32,025 nucleotides of DNA, taken from positions 1 to 32,025 of the forward strand of contig JAJPHO010000011.1 in assembly GCA_021325215.1 (NCBI GenBank), read 5' to 3'. The stretch comes from Alphaproteobacteria bacterium. GTDB lineage: Bacteria; Pseudomonadota; Alphaproteobacteria; Rhodospirillales; Magnetospirillaceae. The notes beneath the pieces were generated by a model, which was not told where the DNA came from, ran no database searches, and saw only the letters and a list, made by a program, of their open reading frames with translations. Each line of letters starts with the position of its first letter. The first letter of the stretch is position 1. Of the stretch, positions 1 to 7,882 are shown one piece after another. The translations under genes and the position numbers were made by a program.

Positions 1-458
1 AGCTTGTACATCACCGAGTTCATCTTCACTTCGTAGCGAACGTCGTCGAACACGAAGAATTCGGCTTCCGGGCCGAAGAAGGCGGTGTCGCCGAAGCCGG
101 CCGAGGTCAGGTGCTTTTCGGCGCGCTTGGCGATCGAGCGCGGATCGCGGTCATAGAGCTGGCCGGTCGACGGCTCGACCACGTCACAGAAGATGATCAG
201 CTGGGTCTGGGCGGCGAACGGGTCGAGCACGGCGGTCGACAGATCCGGCTTCAGGATCATGTCGGACTCGTTGATGCTCTTCCAGCCGGCGATCGACGAA
301 CCGTCGAACATGATGCCTTCGCTCAGCAGGTCCTCATCCACCGTCACGACGTGCTGGGCAGTGTGCTGCCACTTGCCGCGCGGGTCGGTAAAGCGGAAAT
401 CGACGTATTTGACGTCGTGTTCCTTGATGAGATCGAGGACCTTCTTGACTTCGGACAT
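1..458 (-). CDS. glnA: Glutamine synthetase type I, N-terminal part (cut by window edge)
   Basis: Catalyses ATP-dependent amidation of glutamate to glutamine, the main ammonium assimilation step in the cytoplasm. Only the first ~152 residues are in the window; the rest lies beyond position 1. The visible N-terminus has the GS-I beta-grasp domain (starts [15 protein letters not shown], then [17 protein letters not shown]) and the [20 protein letters not shown] segment that contains the conserved loop contacting the neighbouring subunit's active site. It then runs into [12 protein letters not shown], the start of the catalytic domain. The start is ATG at 458-456. It lies 35 bases downstream of glnB, so the two are probably one glnB-glnA operon, as is usual in alphaproteobacteria. 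Family call is very secure. Confidence 0.96.
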   Translation of the reverse strand, partial: MSEVKKVLDLIKEHDVKYVDFRFTDPRGKWQHTAQHVVTVDEDLLSEGIMFDGSSIAGWKSINESDMILKPDLSTAVLDPFAAQTQLIIFCDVVEPSTGQLYDRDPRSIAKRAEKHLTSAGFGDTAFFGPEAEFFVFDDVRYEVKMNSVMYK

Positions 459-493
459 GATCGTTATCCCAGGTGGTTGAATGACAGAAACAG

Positions 494-1041
<548 letters not shown>

Positions 1042-2187
1042 ATGATGACCGCCAACCCGATCTTCTCCTCTCTGGGCACCACCATTTTCGAAGTGATGTC
1101 GCGCCTCGCCAATGAGCATGGCGCCGTCAATCTCGGCCAGGGTTTCCCCGAAGGGCTGGAGCCGGCCTTTCTGGTCGAGGCGGCAGCGCGCGCCATGGCC
1201 AAGGGGCCGCACCAATATCCGCCGATGCTGGGCGTTCCGGCGCTGCGCCAGGCGGTCGCGGAGCACGATAAGCGCTTCTACGACATCGATCTCGATTGGC
1301 AGAGGGAGGTGATGGTGACCTCGGGCGCCACCGAGGCGCTGGCCGATTGCCTGTTCGGGTTGATAACCCCGGGCGACGAGGTCGTGGTGCTGGAACCTTT
1401 TTATGACAGCTATCTGCCGATCATCCGCCGCGCCGGCGGCGGGGCGCGGATCGTCCGGCTGAACCCGCCTGACTGGACCCTGCCGCGCGAGGAGCTGGCG
1501 GCGGCGTTCGGACCCAAGACCCGCCTGATGATCCTCAATTCGCCGATGAACCCGACCGGTAAGCTGTTCGGCGATGACGATCTGGCCTTCATGGCCGATC
1601 TGCTGATCAAGCATGATGCGGTGGCGATCTGCGACGAGGTCTATGAGCACCTGACCTATGGCGGCAAGCGCCATATTCCGCTGATGACGCTGCCCGGCAT
1701 GCGCGAGCGCACCTTGCGCATCGGCTCGGCCGGCAAGACCTTCTCGGTGACCGGCTGGAAGGTCGGCTATGTGACCGGGGCGGCGGAACTGCTGCAGCCA
1801 GTGATCCGCGCCCATCAATTCATCACCTTCACCACGCCGCCGGCCTTGCAGCAGGCGGTGGCCGAGGGGCTGGCGACGGGCGACGATTATTATAAGACAC
1901 TGACCAGCGATCTCGAGCGCCGCCGCGATTTCCTGGCGGCGGGCCTGGCCGGTGCCGGATTCGACGTGCTGCCCTGCGACGGCAGCTATTTCCTGACCGC
2001 CGACATTCGGCCGCTAGGGTTCTCGGACGATGGGGAGTTCTGCCGCCAGTTGATCAGCGGCAAAGGCGTTGCCGCCATTCCGGTCAGCGCCTTTTACGAG
2101 AGCGATCCGCCGCGCCATTTCGCCCGGTTCTGCTTCGCCAAGCTGGATGAAACGCTGGAAGAAGCCGTGCGGCGCCTGCGGGCTTAA
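1042..2187 (+). CDS. PLP-dependent class I/II aminotransferase (kynurenine/methionine aminotransferase-like)
   Basis: Cytoplasmic fold-type I aminotransferase of about 381 residues. It moves an amino group from an amino acid, probably aromatic or sulfur-containing, to a 2-oxo acid. Visible motifs are the N-terminal substrate segment LGQGFPEG, the NPMNPTGK motif near residue 170, the CDEVYEHL segment contacting the cofactor, the Schiff-base lysine at about residue 232 in GSAGKTFSVTGWK, and a C-terminal arginine in HFARFCFAK. These match the kynurenine aminotransferase I / YbdL group. Start choice: in-frame TTG 997 and ATG 1003, 1018, 1042 and 1045 all exist. Family similarity begins at NPIFSSLGTTIFEVMS, so 1042 or 1045 is preferred; no strong ribosome site decides it. 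Its TAA stop overlaps the stop of the convergent sulfotransferase. The exact substrate is unknown. Confidence 0.9.
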   Translation: MMTANPIFSSLGTTIFEVMSRLANEHGAVNLGQGFPEGLEPAFLVEAAARAMAKGPHQYPPMLGVPALRQAVAEHDKRFYDIDLDWQREVMVTSGATEALADCLFGLITPGDEVVVLEPFYDSYLPIIRRAGGGARIVRLNPPDWTLPREELAAAFGPKTRLMILNSPMNPTGKLFGDDDLAFMADLLIKHDAVAICDEVYEHLTYGGKRHIPLMTLPGMRERTLRIGSAGKTFSVTGWKVGYVTGAAELLQPVIRAHQFITFTTPPALQQAVAEGLATGDDYYKTLTSDLERRRDFLAAGLAGAGFDVLPCDGSYFLTADIRPLGFSDDGEFCRQLISGKGVAAIPVSAFYESDPPRHFARFCFAKLDETLEEAVRRLRA

Positions 2188-3014
2188 AGCGAGTAATCCA
2201 GGCGGTTCATCGTTTCGGCGCAATAGCCGTACAGACGGTCGATCTGGCCCAGCGACATCTCGGTCCGCCATTGGCCGGAGCGTCCTTCGCGGAAGAAGCG
2301 CCCGGAGCGGGTGTTGGCCGGCGCCTCCTGGAACCCGGTTTCGCGCTCCTTGCGCTGGAGGCGCGAGAAATCGGCCAGCTCGACGGCGCGCTTGACGCGC
2401 TCTTCGTCGATCGGCAGGCCGATGAAGGCCAGCATCTTGCGCAGCATCCCGGCAGTGTCGGCGGACAGATCCTCATAGCGCACGGGCAGCACCGGGCAGG
2501 CGGTGGCGTCGAGCCATCCCGCCACATGCTCGGTCCAGGAGCCGCGCGTCTCGACGCTGGCCAGGGTGCCGGCGGCGACGCAGGTGCCCGAGCGGCACAT
2601 CAGCTCGATCGAGGAATCGAGATCCTGATTGTTGTAGTCGGCATTGCTCAGCGCCACGTCGAGTGGATGCCTGGCCAGATAGATGATCCGGTCATCGGGC
2701 CGCAGCTCGAAAGCGGGCGCTCCGAAAGCGATCAGATTGGCGGTATGGGTCTTGAGGCCGTGGAACGGCAGAATGGACGGGCTGCGCCGATAGGCTTCGA
2801 TCACCTGGGGGCGCAGGCGCCAATTATTGTGGGCCGAAATTTCCTGCGTTTCGTACTCGGGCACGGTCTGCCAGAGGAAATCGCTGGTATCGGCGGGGAT
2901 CGCTTGTTCGAGCCGGTTCAGATCCTCGACGCCGTGATAGGCCCCGAGCAAAATCCGGGCAAACGTATTGCCGGACCTGGGGTAGCTGGCCAGGAAAACG
3001 ACGGCTTCTGTCAT
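2184..3014 (-). CDS. PAPS-dependent sulfotransferase domain protein
   Basis: A 276-residue protein of the sulfotransferase family, which transfers sulfate from 3'-phosphoadenylyl sulfate to a hydroxyl or amine. The 5'-phosphosulfate loop is at residues 11-17 (YPRSGNT), close to the N-terminus as expected. The 3'-phosphate site is IYLARHPLDVALS with Arg115 and Ser123. The region near FFREGRSGQWRTEM matches the C-terminal RxGxxGxW-type signature of the family. The frame extends further upstream into the tRNA-His gene, so the start is set at ATG 3014, where sulfotransferase similarity begins. That puts the gene only 18 bases after the tRNA 3' end, with no clear ribosome site. The acceptor is unknown; nothing nearby names a substrate. 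Confidence 0.88.
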   Translation of the reverse strand: MTEAVVFLASYPRSGNTFARILLGAYHGVEDLNRLEQAIPADTSDFLWQTVPEYETQEISAHNNWRLRPQVIEAYRRSPSILPFHGLKTHTANLIAFGAPAFELRPDDRIIYLARHPLDVALSNADYNNQDLDSSIELMCRSGTCVAAGTLASVETRGSWTEHVAGWLDATACPVLPVRYEDLSADTAGMLRKMLAFIGLPIDEERVKRAVELADFSRLQRKERETGFQEAPANTRSGRFFREGRSGQWRTEMSLGQIDRLYGYCAETMNRLDYSL

Positions 3015-3032
3015 GGCTTCGAAAAGGGGGAA

Positions 3033-3110
3033 TGGGGCGAGTGACCGGATTCGAACCGGCGACATCCAGGACCACAACCTGGCGCTCTAACCAACTGAGC
3101 TACACCCGCC
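3033..3110 (-). tRNA. tRNA-His (anticodon GTG)
   Basis: The reverse strand folds into a complete cloverleaf: acceptor stem GCGGGTG/CACTCGC, D arm GCTC...GAGC, anticodon stem CCAGG/CCTGG with loop TTGTGGT (anticodon GTG at 3075-3073), and T arm GCCGG-TTCGAAT-CCGGT. The extra 5' G (position 3110) faces discriminator C (3036). This G-1:C73 pair is the identity element of histidine tRNA. The CCA end is encoded (3035-3033). Confidence 0.97.
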
Positions 3111-3125
3111 ACAAGGAAGGAGCGT

Positions 3126-3154
3126 TGTCTAACGCAAAGGCCGGTGTACGTCAA
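3126..3154 (-). promoter_or_regulatory. Putative tRNA-His promoter
   Basis: On the reverse strand TTGACG (3154-3149) is followed after 17 bases by TAGACA (3131-3126). This would start transcription near 3118, just before the tRNA 5' end. The -35 box is good and the -10 box weak. It lies between the acyltransferase stop and the tRNA, so the tRNA need not depend on read-through. Confidence 0.5.
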
Positions 3155-3188
3155 CAAGCTCGATAGCGATTTTTTCATCTTGCCCCGC

Positions 3189-4100
3189 TCAGCGATAAAG
3201 CTCCTTGGGCCAGCGGCGGTGCAGCCACAGCCATTGGGCGGGATATTCGCTGATCCAGCCTTCCAGAACCTGGTTGACCTTGGTCATCGCCGCCAGCAGA
3301 TCGGCGTTGCGGTCGCCGGTTTTCTCGAAGCGCAGCGGTTCTTTGAATTCGACGCGGAAGCGCGCGCCGTCCAGGCGGACGATGCGGAACGGCACGACTG
3401 GATAGCCGAATTTCAGCGCGAGGCCGGCCAGAGCCGGGGCGGTCATGGCGGGGTGGCCGAAGAAAGGCGCCTCGATGCCGTCATTCATCTTCTGATCGAC
3501 GAACATCGCCAGAGACTTGCCTTCCTTCAACACCTCGATGCTTTTGCGGGCGCCGGCCGCGCCCTTGGGGATCATGCCGATATGCGGATAGGCGGCGCGG
3601 TCGAACAGCCAGGCGAGATGCGGATTGTTGGGGGCGCGGAACACGCCGGCGCCGTGGATGTCGAGCCGCGCCATCAGCGGATAGGTCAGCTCCCAATTGC
3701 CGATATGGCCCGAAAAGAACAGCATGGGCTGACCGGCCGCGCGCATCGCCAGCACCGTCTCGGCGCCGGCCAGTTCCATGCGCGTGAGATCGCGGACGAA
3801 TTCCAGAGAATGGGGATATTCGCCGGCCATACGTCCGAGATTTTCCCACATGTCGCGGATGATGCGGGCATGGTCGCGCCCCGGCAGGGCCAGTTCGAGG
3901 CCGCGCTTGGCCCGCCTGCTGGGCGGCAGCAACGGCCCGACCGTCCGCGCCAGCCATCCGCCGAAGCGGGAGGCGAGGTCGAGCGGCAGGGCGCGGAAGA
4001 AGTGATAGACGAGCCACAACAGCGCCGCCTCGGCGCGTTGGAGGATATCCATCATACGGGGCAGGTCCTTGTGTTCGCGAAATCGTTCGGAGAGGGGCAT
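3189..4100 (-). CDS. Lysophospholipid/lipid A acyltransferase (LpxL/HtrB-like)
   Basis: Inner-membrane acyltransferase of the LpxL/LpxM family, which adds secondary acyl chains to lipid A. The protein is 303 residues, the normal family size. An N-terminal hydrophobic segment (AEAALLWLVYHFFRALPL) is followed by the HX4E catalytic motif, His132 to Glu137 in HIGNWE, and FFGHPAMTAPALAGLALKFG with a proline-rich acceptor region. Near the C-terminus is WLWLHRRWP, the common WxxxHRRW ending. Start: ATG 4100 has an excellent AGGAGGGA ribosome site at 4118-4111; an ATG at 4163 is in frame but without support. Whether it acylates lipid A or an ornithine lipid cannot be told from sequence alone. Confidence 0.88.
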   Translation of the reverse strand: MPLSERFREHKDLPRMMDILQRAEAALLWLVYHFFRALPLDLASRFGGWLARTVGPLLPPSRRAKRGLELALPGRDHARIIRDMWENLGRMAGEYPHSLEFVRDLTRMELAGAETVLAMRAAGQPMLFFSGHIGNWELTYPLMARLDIHGAGVFRAPNNPHLAWLFDRAAYPHIGMIPKGAAGARKSIEVLKEGKSLAMFVDQKMNDGIEAPFFGHPAMTAPALAGLALKFGYPVVPFRIVRLDGARFRVEFKEPLRFEKTGDRNADLLAAMTKVNQVLEGWISEYPAQWLWLHRRWPKELYR

Positions 4101-4436
4101 ATATTGGCGTTCCCTCCTGCCAGGAAAAGGAAAAAATTGCTTTTTGCGGCGCCCGGCGGACATGCCGGCTGCTCGTTATAGGGGCTTGCCTTTTAAAGGC
4201 GGATGTGGAGATATTTCAATTGTCAATTCCGGCGGGCTATTCAGCCCCGGGCTGAAAGTAAATCCCATAAAATTTTATACAATTTCGCTTTAAAGATGAA
4301 TGTCTTAAAGCATGGCTGCTATGCACTGCTAATTGCCGGTTGCATTACTTTCGTCATTACATCATTTTCCGCCCGCACCATCCCGGGCGCCGCGCTCGCC
4401 GGATCTAGATTTACTGAAAGAATGGGGTTTCGGATC
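4101..4436. promoter_or_regulatory. AT-rich divergent intergenic region with three dyads
   Basis: About 336 bases separate the leftward acyltransferase and the rightward TonB-domain gene. The centre is much more AT-rich than the surroundings. Visible palindromes are GCCTTT-T-AAAGGC at 4188-4200, TTCAGCCC-C-GGGCTGAA at 4240-4256 and the perfect 12-mer ATAAAATTTTAT at 4267-4278. These suit operators or promoter DNA. The frame of the downstream gene stays open through here (ATG at 4294), but composition argues that it is untranslated. No regulator can be named. Confidence 0.35.
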
Positions 4437-4787
4437 ATGTTCTCGCAAGTGTTGAAGGGTTCGGCTCTGGCCGCTGTCGTCGCTCTCGCCACCGTCGCCC
4501 ATGCCGCCGAGGCGCCCGCCGCCTACACCAAGGCCGTGATGGAGAAGGTCTCGAAGGCCGTCGAATATCCGAAGATGGCCAAGATGCGCCACCAGGAAGG
4601 CGCCGCCGTCGTCGCCATCTCGATGGACGCCTCGGGCACCCCGACCAGCGCCACCGTCGAGAAGTCCTCGGGCTTCCAGTCGCTGGACGATGCCGCCCTG
4701 GCCGCCGTCAAGGCCGCCGCGCCGTATCCGGCTCCGGCCGCCGCCGGCGACGTGGTCCATGGCAGCATCCGCTTCGCCGCCGAGTAA
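4437..4787 (+). CDS. Small exported protein with TonB C-terminal domain
   Basis: A 116-residue protein with a signal peptide (MFSQVLKGSALAAVVALATVAHA, cleavage after AHA) followed directly by a TonB C-terminal-like fold. The pattern YPKMAKMRHQEGAAVVAISM, then SSGFQSLDDAALAAVKAA and a closing P-rich strand, is the standard TonB_C pattern. Unlike true TonB there is no membrane anchor plus proline-rich spacer, so it would be free in the periplasm and cannot itself transmit ExbBD energy. Start: ATG 4437 opens a clean signal peptide; ATG 4422 is close, and a much longer AT-rich extension (from 4294 or earlier) with a hydrophobic stretch is possible but less likely. It is followed by a strong terminator. 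Its role is unknown. Confidence 0.75.
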   Translation: MFSQVLKGSALAAVVALATVAHAAEAPAAYTKAVMEKVSKAVEYPKMAKMRHQEGAAVVAISMDASGTPTSATVEKSSGFQSLDDAALAAVKAAAPYPAPAAAGDVVHGSIRFAAE

Positions 4788-4811
4788 GCGGCAAGCAAGC
4801 TGACTTAAAAC

Positions 4812-4848
4812 AAAAGGCCGGTGACGACAGCGTCACCGGCCTTTTTAT
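4812..4848. terminator. Rho-independent terminator of the TonB-domain gene (bidirectional)
   Basis: Stem GGCCGGTGACG (4816-4826), loop ACAG, and the complementary arm CGTCACCGGCC (4831-4841). It is flanked by A-run AAAA on the left and TTTTTATTT on the right, so it can act on both strands. It lies 25 bases after the TonB-domain stop. Confidence 0.93.
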
Positions 4849-4854
4849 TTGCCG

Positions 4855-4890
4855 TAAAGAAAAAGGGCCGCTGAAGCAGCGGCCCTTCGG
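4855..4890 (-). terminator. Rho-independent terminator of the acidic-protein gene
   Basis: Stem GGGCCGCT (4865-4872), loop GAAGC, arm AGCGGCCC (4878-4885). Read leftward the stem is followed by TTTTTCTTT. It sits just past the stop at 4894 of the leftward gene, back to back with the terminator at 4812-4848. Confidence 0.9.
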
Positions 4891-4893
4891 TCT

Positions 4894-5241
4894 TTATTCT
4901 TCGCCGCCGATCACGTCTTCGGCGGCCAGCACGGAAACCCCGCTGCCATCCTCGTCCTCGACCAGGACCACATCGCCGACGATGCGGCCCTTCTCTTCGG
5001 GCAGGCTGTTGAAGTAATGCCAGATGAAGGCGACCGAGATGGTCTGGTCGATCTGGTCGTCCTCGTCCATCTCGTCATCTTCGAGAGAGGCGGTGTCGCG
5101 GATGATCTCCAGCGAATCGTCCAGCATCTCTTCGAAATCGGTGCCGTCCTCCAGGATGTTCGAGATCACATTCTGGAACTCTTCGTCATCCAGCTCGTAT
5201 TTCCATTCGGCGTCGCCGGATTTGAAGTAGACGGTTTTCAT
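4894..5241 (-). CDS. Small highly acidic protein of unknown function
   Basis: I do not recognise a family. The 115-residue product has about 36 Asp/Glu against 6 Lys/Arg, with acidic runs (LEDDEMDEDDQID; VEDEDGSG). It has no signal peptide and no membrane segment, so it should be cytoplasmic. A short aromatic/hydrophobic core (SVAFIWHYFNSLPEEKG) suggests a folded domain rather than a disordered tail. Start ATG 5241 has AGGAGA seven bases upstream; an in-frame ATG at 5295 is unsupported. It is monocistronic, ends in its own terminator and is divergent from purU. Strong ribosome site, ordinary codon use and its own terminator support a real gene. Confidence 0.8.
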   Translation of the reverse strand: MKTVYFKSGDAEWKYELDDEEFQNVISNILEDGTDFEEMLDDSLEIIRDTASLEDDEMDEDDQIDQTISVAFIWHYFNSLPEEKGRIVGDVVLVEDEDGSGVSVLAAEDVIGGEE

Positions 5242-5358
5242 AGCGTTCTCCTGTACGGGTGGACGAAAACTGAGCGATCGGCGCGGAAAAATCAAGAACC
5301 GGCTTGGTCAAATTTTCGTGTTCGGCTACCAAGGTTGGCCGAGTGAGGAGAAGAGGCT

Positions 5359-6213
5359 TTGCAGAACAGCATCATCTTGACCATCACGTGTCCCGACCGT
5401 GTCGGAATCGTTGCAGCGGTAACCGGATTTCTCAGCGCCCAGGGCGGTTTCATCACCGAAGCGGCGCAATATGGCGACCCGGATTCCCAGATTTTTTTCC
5501 AGCGCATCGTGTTTCGGCGCGGCGAGAATTCGCCCGACGTCGAAGGCTTTCGCCGCCTGTTCGCGCCGATCGCCGAAACCTTCCAGATGCGCTTTCAGAT
5601 GCATGACGGGGCGCGCAAGACCCGCATCGCCATTCTGGTCTCGAAATTCGGCCATTGCCTGAACGATCTGCTGCACCGTCATCAGAGCGGAACCCTGGGC
5701 GCCGAGGTGGTGACGGTGATCTCGAACCATCCGGACATGCGGGCGCTGGTCGAGTGGCATGGCATCGATTATCACCATCTTCCGGTGACTGCGGCGACCA
5801 AAGCCGAGCAGGAAGCCAAGATCATCGACGTGCTGGAGCGTTATGGCGTCGAGCTGTCGGTGCTGGCGCGCTACATGCAGGTGCTGTCGCCCGAACTGTC
5901 GGCCAAGCTGGCCGGTCGCTGCATCAACATCCACCATTCCTTCCTGCCCAGCTTCAAGGGCGCCAAGCCCTATCACCAGGCCCATGCGCGCGGCGTGAAG
6001 CTGATCGGCGCGACGGCGCATTATGTGACCGACGACCTCGACGAGGGGCCGATCATCGACCAGGAAGTGGCGCGCGTCGACCACACCTATTCGGCCGAGG
6101 ATTACGTCCGCATCGGCAGCGACATTGAAAGCGTGGTGCTGGCGCGTGCGGTTCGCTACCATACCGAGCACAGGGTTCTTCTTAACGGTATGAAAACCGT
6201 CGTCTTCCAATAA
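5359..6213 (+). CDS. purU: Formyltetrahydrofolate deformylase
   Basis: Hydrolyses 10-formyl-tetrahydrofolate to THF and formate, balancing one-carbon pools and supplying formate. The 284 residues show an N-terminal ACT domain (ILTITCPDRVGIVAAVTGFLSAQGG, residues ~5-80) and a C-terminal formyltransferase-fold hydrolase domain. Catalytic residues are present: Asn and His in INIHHSFLPSFKGAKPY and Asp in TDDLDEGPIIDQ. The start is TTG at 5359, preceded by a purine-rich GAGGAGAAGAGG. No ATG is near, and the ACT domain begins at once, so TTG is well supported. It is followed 45 bases later by the Crp/Fnr gene on the same strand. Confidence 0.95.
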   Translation: MQNSIILTITCPDRVGIVAAVTGFLSAQGGFITEAAQYGDPDSQIFFQRIVFRRGENSPDVEGFRRLFAPIAETFQMRFQMHDGARKTRIAILVSKFGHCLNDLLHRHQSGTLGAEVVTVISNHPDMRALVEWHGIDYHHLPVTAATKAEQEAKIIDVLERYGVELSVLARYMQVLSPELSAKLAGRCINIHHSFLPSFKGAKPYHQAHARGVKLIGATAHYVTDDLDEGPIIDQEVARVDHTYSAEDYVRIGSDIESVVLARAVRYHTEHRVLLNGMKTVVFQ

Positions 6214-6258
6214 TGGCGGCGGTTTAGAAAAAGTCGGGCTTGAGGGGAAGGGCCGATC

Positions 6259-6963
6259 ATGGCGCACGAGACCGCCGCCAATCTGGACGGCGTGCTGCTG
6301 TTGAAGGGTTTGGCGCAGAAGGAACGTGACGAGCTGGCGCGGCAATGCCGCTTCCGCCGTTACGCCGAAGGCGAACATATCATCGATGGGCAAGGTTCCG
6401 GCCGCGACGTCTATTTCGTCGTGGCGGGCACTGTAAGGGTGGTGAATTACTCGCCATCGGGGCGCGAAGTCGCGTTCGACGACATTCCGGCCGGCCATAT
6501 ATTCGGCGAGCTTGCGGCGCTGGACGGCGGTCCGCGCTCGGCCTTCGTTCAGGCGCTGTCGGCGGGTGCCACGGCGGCCGCGATGCCGCCCGATATCTTC
6601 CTCGACCTGCTTGCGCGCTATCCCAAAGTCGGGCTGGAGATCATGCGCCGCCTGGCGCGCGTGGTCCGATTCTCGACCGAGCGCATCATGGATCTCAGCA
6701 CGGTGGGGGCCAACAACCGGGTCCACGCCGAATTGCTGCGCCTGGCCCAGGCGGCCGGCAAGACCGGCAATTCCTCGGTCATCTCGCCCATCCCGCACCA
6801 CGCCGACATCGCCAGCCGCGTCTCCACGACGCGCGAGACGGTGGCCCGCGTGTTCTCCGAACTAACCCGCGCCGGCATGCTGGAGCGCAATAAGAGCGCC
6901 CTGGTGGTCCGCGACGTGGCCAAGCTGACCGAGCTGGTCGAGGACCTGAGAGGGCACTTCTAG
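6259..6963 (+). CDS. Crp/Fnr family transcriptional regulator
   Basis: A 234-residue regulator with an N-terminal cyclic-nucleotide-binding beta-roll and a C-terminal winged helix. The phosphate-binding cassette FGELAALDGGPRSAFVQA keeps the Glu and Arg-Ser that contact cAMP in CRP, so nucleotide binding is plausible. There is only one cysteine, in the N-terminal helix, so it is not an Fe-S FNR. The DNA-recognition helix region is DIASRVSTTRETVARVFSEL (residues ~187-206). ATG 6259 is preceded by GAGGGGAAGGG. Its targets are unknown. Confidence 0.9.
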   Translation: MAHETAANLDGVLLLKGLAQKERDELARQCRFRRYAEGEHIIDGQGSGRDVYFVVAGTVRVVNYSPSGREVAFDDIPAGHIFGELAALDGGPRSAFVQALSAGATAAAMPPDIFLDLLARYPKVGLEIMRRLARVVRFSTERIMDLSTVGANNRVHAELLRLAQAAGKTGNSSVISPIPHHADIASRVSTTRETVARVFSELTRAGMLERNKSALVVRDVAKLTELVEDLRGHF

Positions 6964-7249
6964 GGCTTTTTTTCAGGAAATTATCGGCTAAGTGACTCTC
7001 ATCACAGACAGCACACGGATAGCGAGTATTATATGTCCTTAGATGCCGGCGATTATTTCCTGTTAATCTCCAGTATCTTTTTCCCTCAAGAGAAATTAGG
7101 CCGGGCTCGTCCCGGCCACTTTTATTTTATGTCCCTCAGGCGCCGGGCGCGGCCTCCGGCCGCTTGGCTTCCGCGCCGAGCTATGTTCCCTTAGGTGGAA
7201 CGGCTGTTGGCCGCGCGCGGCCGCCGTCGCGGCCGGGGAGTATGATCTG
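6964..7249 (+). other. 286-base intergenic region between the Crp/Fnr gene and DUF423 gene
   Basis: The left half is AT-rich and holds a TATTATATG block at 7027-7035. A terminator follows at 7099-7127. The right half is extremely GC-rich, with self-complementary blocks GCGGCC-TCC-GGCCGC (7149-7163) and GGCCGCGCGCGGCC (7209-7222) forming a potentially structured leader of the DUF423 gene. No coding frame is convincing. A short transcript ending at the terminator is possible but unsupported by a clear -35 box. Confidence 0.5.
7099..7130 (+). terminator. Rho-independent terminator
   Basis: Stem GGCCGGG (7099-7105), loop CTCGT, arm CCCGGCC (7111-7117), followed by ACTTTTATTTTAT. It lies 136 bases after the Crp/Fnr stop, so that transcript would have a long 3' tail, or a short separate RNA could end here. 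Confidence 0.75.
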
Positions 7250-7627
7250 ATGACGACAGTTCGTTGGCAGCGTTTGTGTGTGCTTTTGGGCGGCTTGAGT
7301 GGTGCGATGGCCGTGGGGTTTGCCGCAATGGGCGCGCATGGCGTCGATGGGCAGGCGGCGGACTGGCTGGGGCGCGGATCGCACTTCCAGCTGATGCACG
7401 CGGTGGCTTTGGTCGCTTTGGGATTGGGGCAGGGGCGTGGACGCTGGCTGAAGGCGGCGTCGGCTCTGTTCCTGCTGGGGTCGATCCTGTTTTCGGGATC
7501 GCTCTACGCCATGGCCTTGGCGCAGTTGCCGGTGGTGTTCCTGGTACCGGCGGGAGGAAGCTGCTTTATCCTGGGCTGGTTGGCGCTGGCGTGCAGCGCC
7601 TTGAGCCCAGGATCAAAACAAGATTAA
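7250..7627 (+). CDS. DUF423 family inner-membrane protein
   Basis: A 125-residue integral membrane protein with four hydrophobic segments. It matches the DUF423 (YgdD-type) pattern: an early AAMGAHG motif, HFQLMHAVALVALGL, then LFLLGSILFSGSLYAMAL and the closing PAGGSCFILGWLALA. Function of the family is not established. The ribosome site GGGGAG lies ten bases before ATG 7250. The stop TAA (7625-7627) directly abuts the stop of convergent rpmG (7628-7630). Confidence 0.9.
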   Translation: MTTVRWQRLCVLLGGLSGAMAVGFAAMGAHGVDGQAADWLGRGSHFQLMHAVALVALGLGQGRGRWLKAASALFLLGSILFSGSLYAMALAQLPVVFLVPAGGSCFILGWLALACSALSPGSKQD

Positions 7628-7795
7628 TTACTTAATCTTGGCTTCCTTGAACTGGACGTGCTTGCGCACGACCGGATCGTACTTGCGGAATTCCAGCTTT
7701 TCAGTGGTCTTGCGCGGATTCTTCTTGGCCGTATAGAAAAAGCCGGTGCCAGCCGAGCTGAGCAGCTTGATGAGAATGGTGGCGGGCTTAGCCAT
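7628..7795 (-). CDS. rpmG: 50S ribosomal protein L33 (zinc-free form)
   Basis: A 55-residue ribosomal protein of the large subunit, located near the E site. The sequence starts [20 protein letters not shown] and continues [20 protein letters not shown], then [14 protein letters not shown]. This is the standard L33 pattern without the two zinc-binding CxxC pairs. Length is normal. ATG 7795 has GGGAA 12 bases upstream, and a strong promoter is visible at 7838-7865. Single-gene unit. Confidence 0.97.
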   Translation of the reverse strand: MAKPATILIKLLSSAGTGFFYTAKKNPRKTTEKLEFRKYDPVVRKHVQFKEAKIK

Positions 7796-7837
7796 AGTCG
7801 CGTTTTTCCCAGATAGAGAAACAAAATCAGGCGGCGG

Positions 7838-7865
7838 AAAATACAGTGTTCCAGCGGCATGTCAA
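7838..7865 (-). promoter_or_regulatory. Sigma-70-type promoter of rpmG
   Basis: On the reverse strand a perfect TTGACA (7865-7860), 16-base spacer, then TATTTT (7843-7838). Transcription would begin near 7831, giving a ~35-base leader before ATG 7795. It is one of the best promoter matches in the window, fitting a ribosomal protein gene. Confidence 0.75.
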
Positions 7866-7882
7866 GGGAAAGCTGCGAGGAA

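Noticed and set aside
6990-7012. CRP/FNR binding site after the Crp/Fnr gene (TGACTCTCATCACA)
   Set aside because: Only one half matches TCACA and the site lies downstream of, not upstream of, the regulator and far from the DUF423 start.
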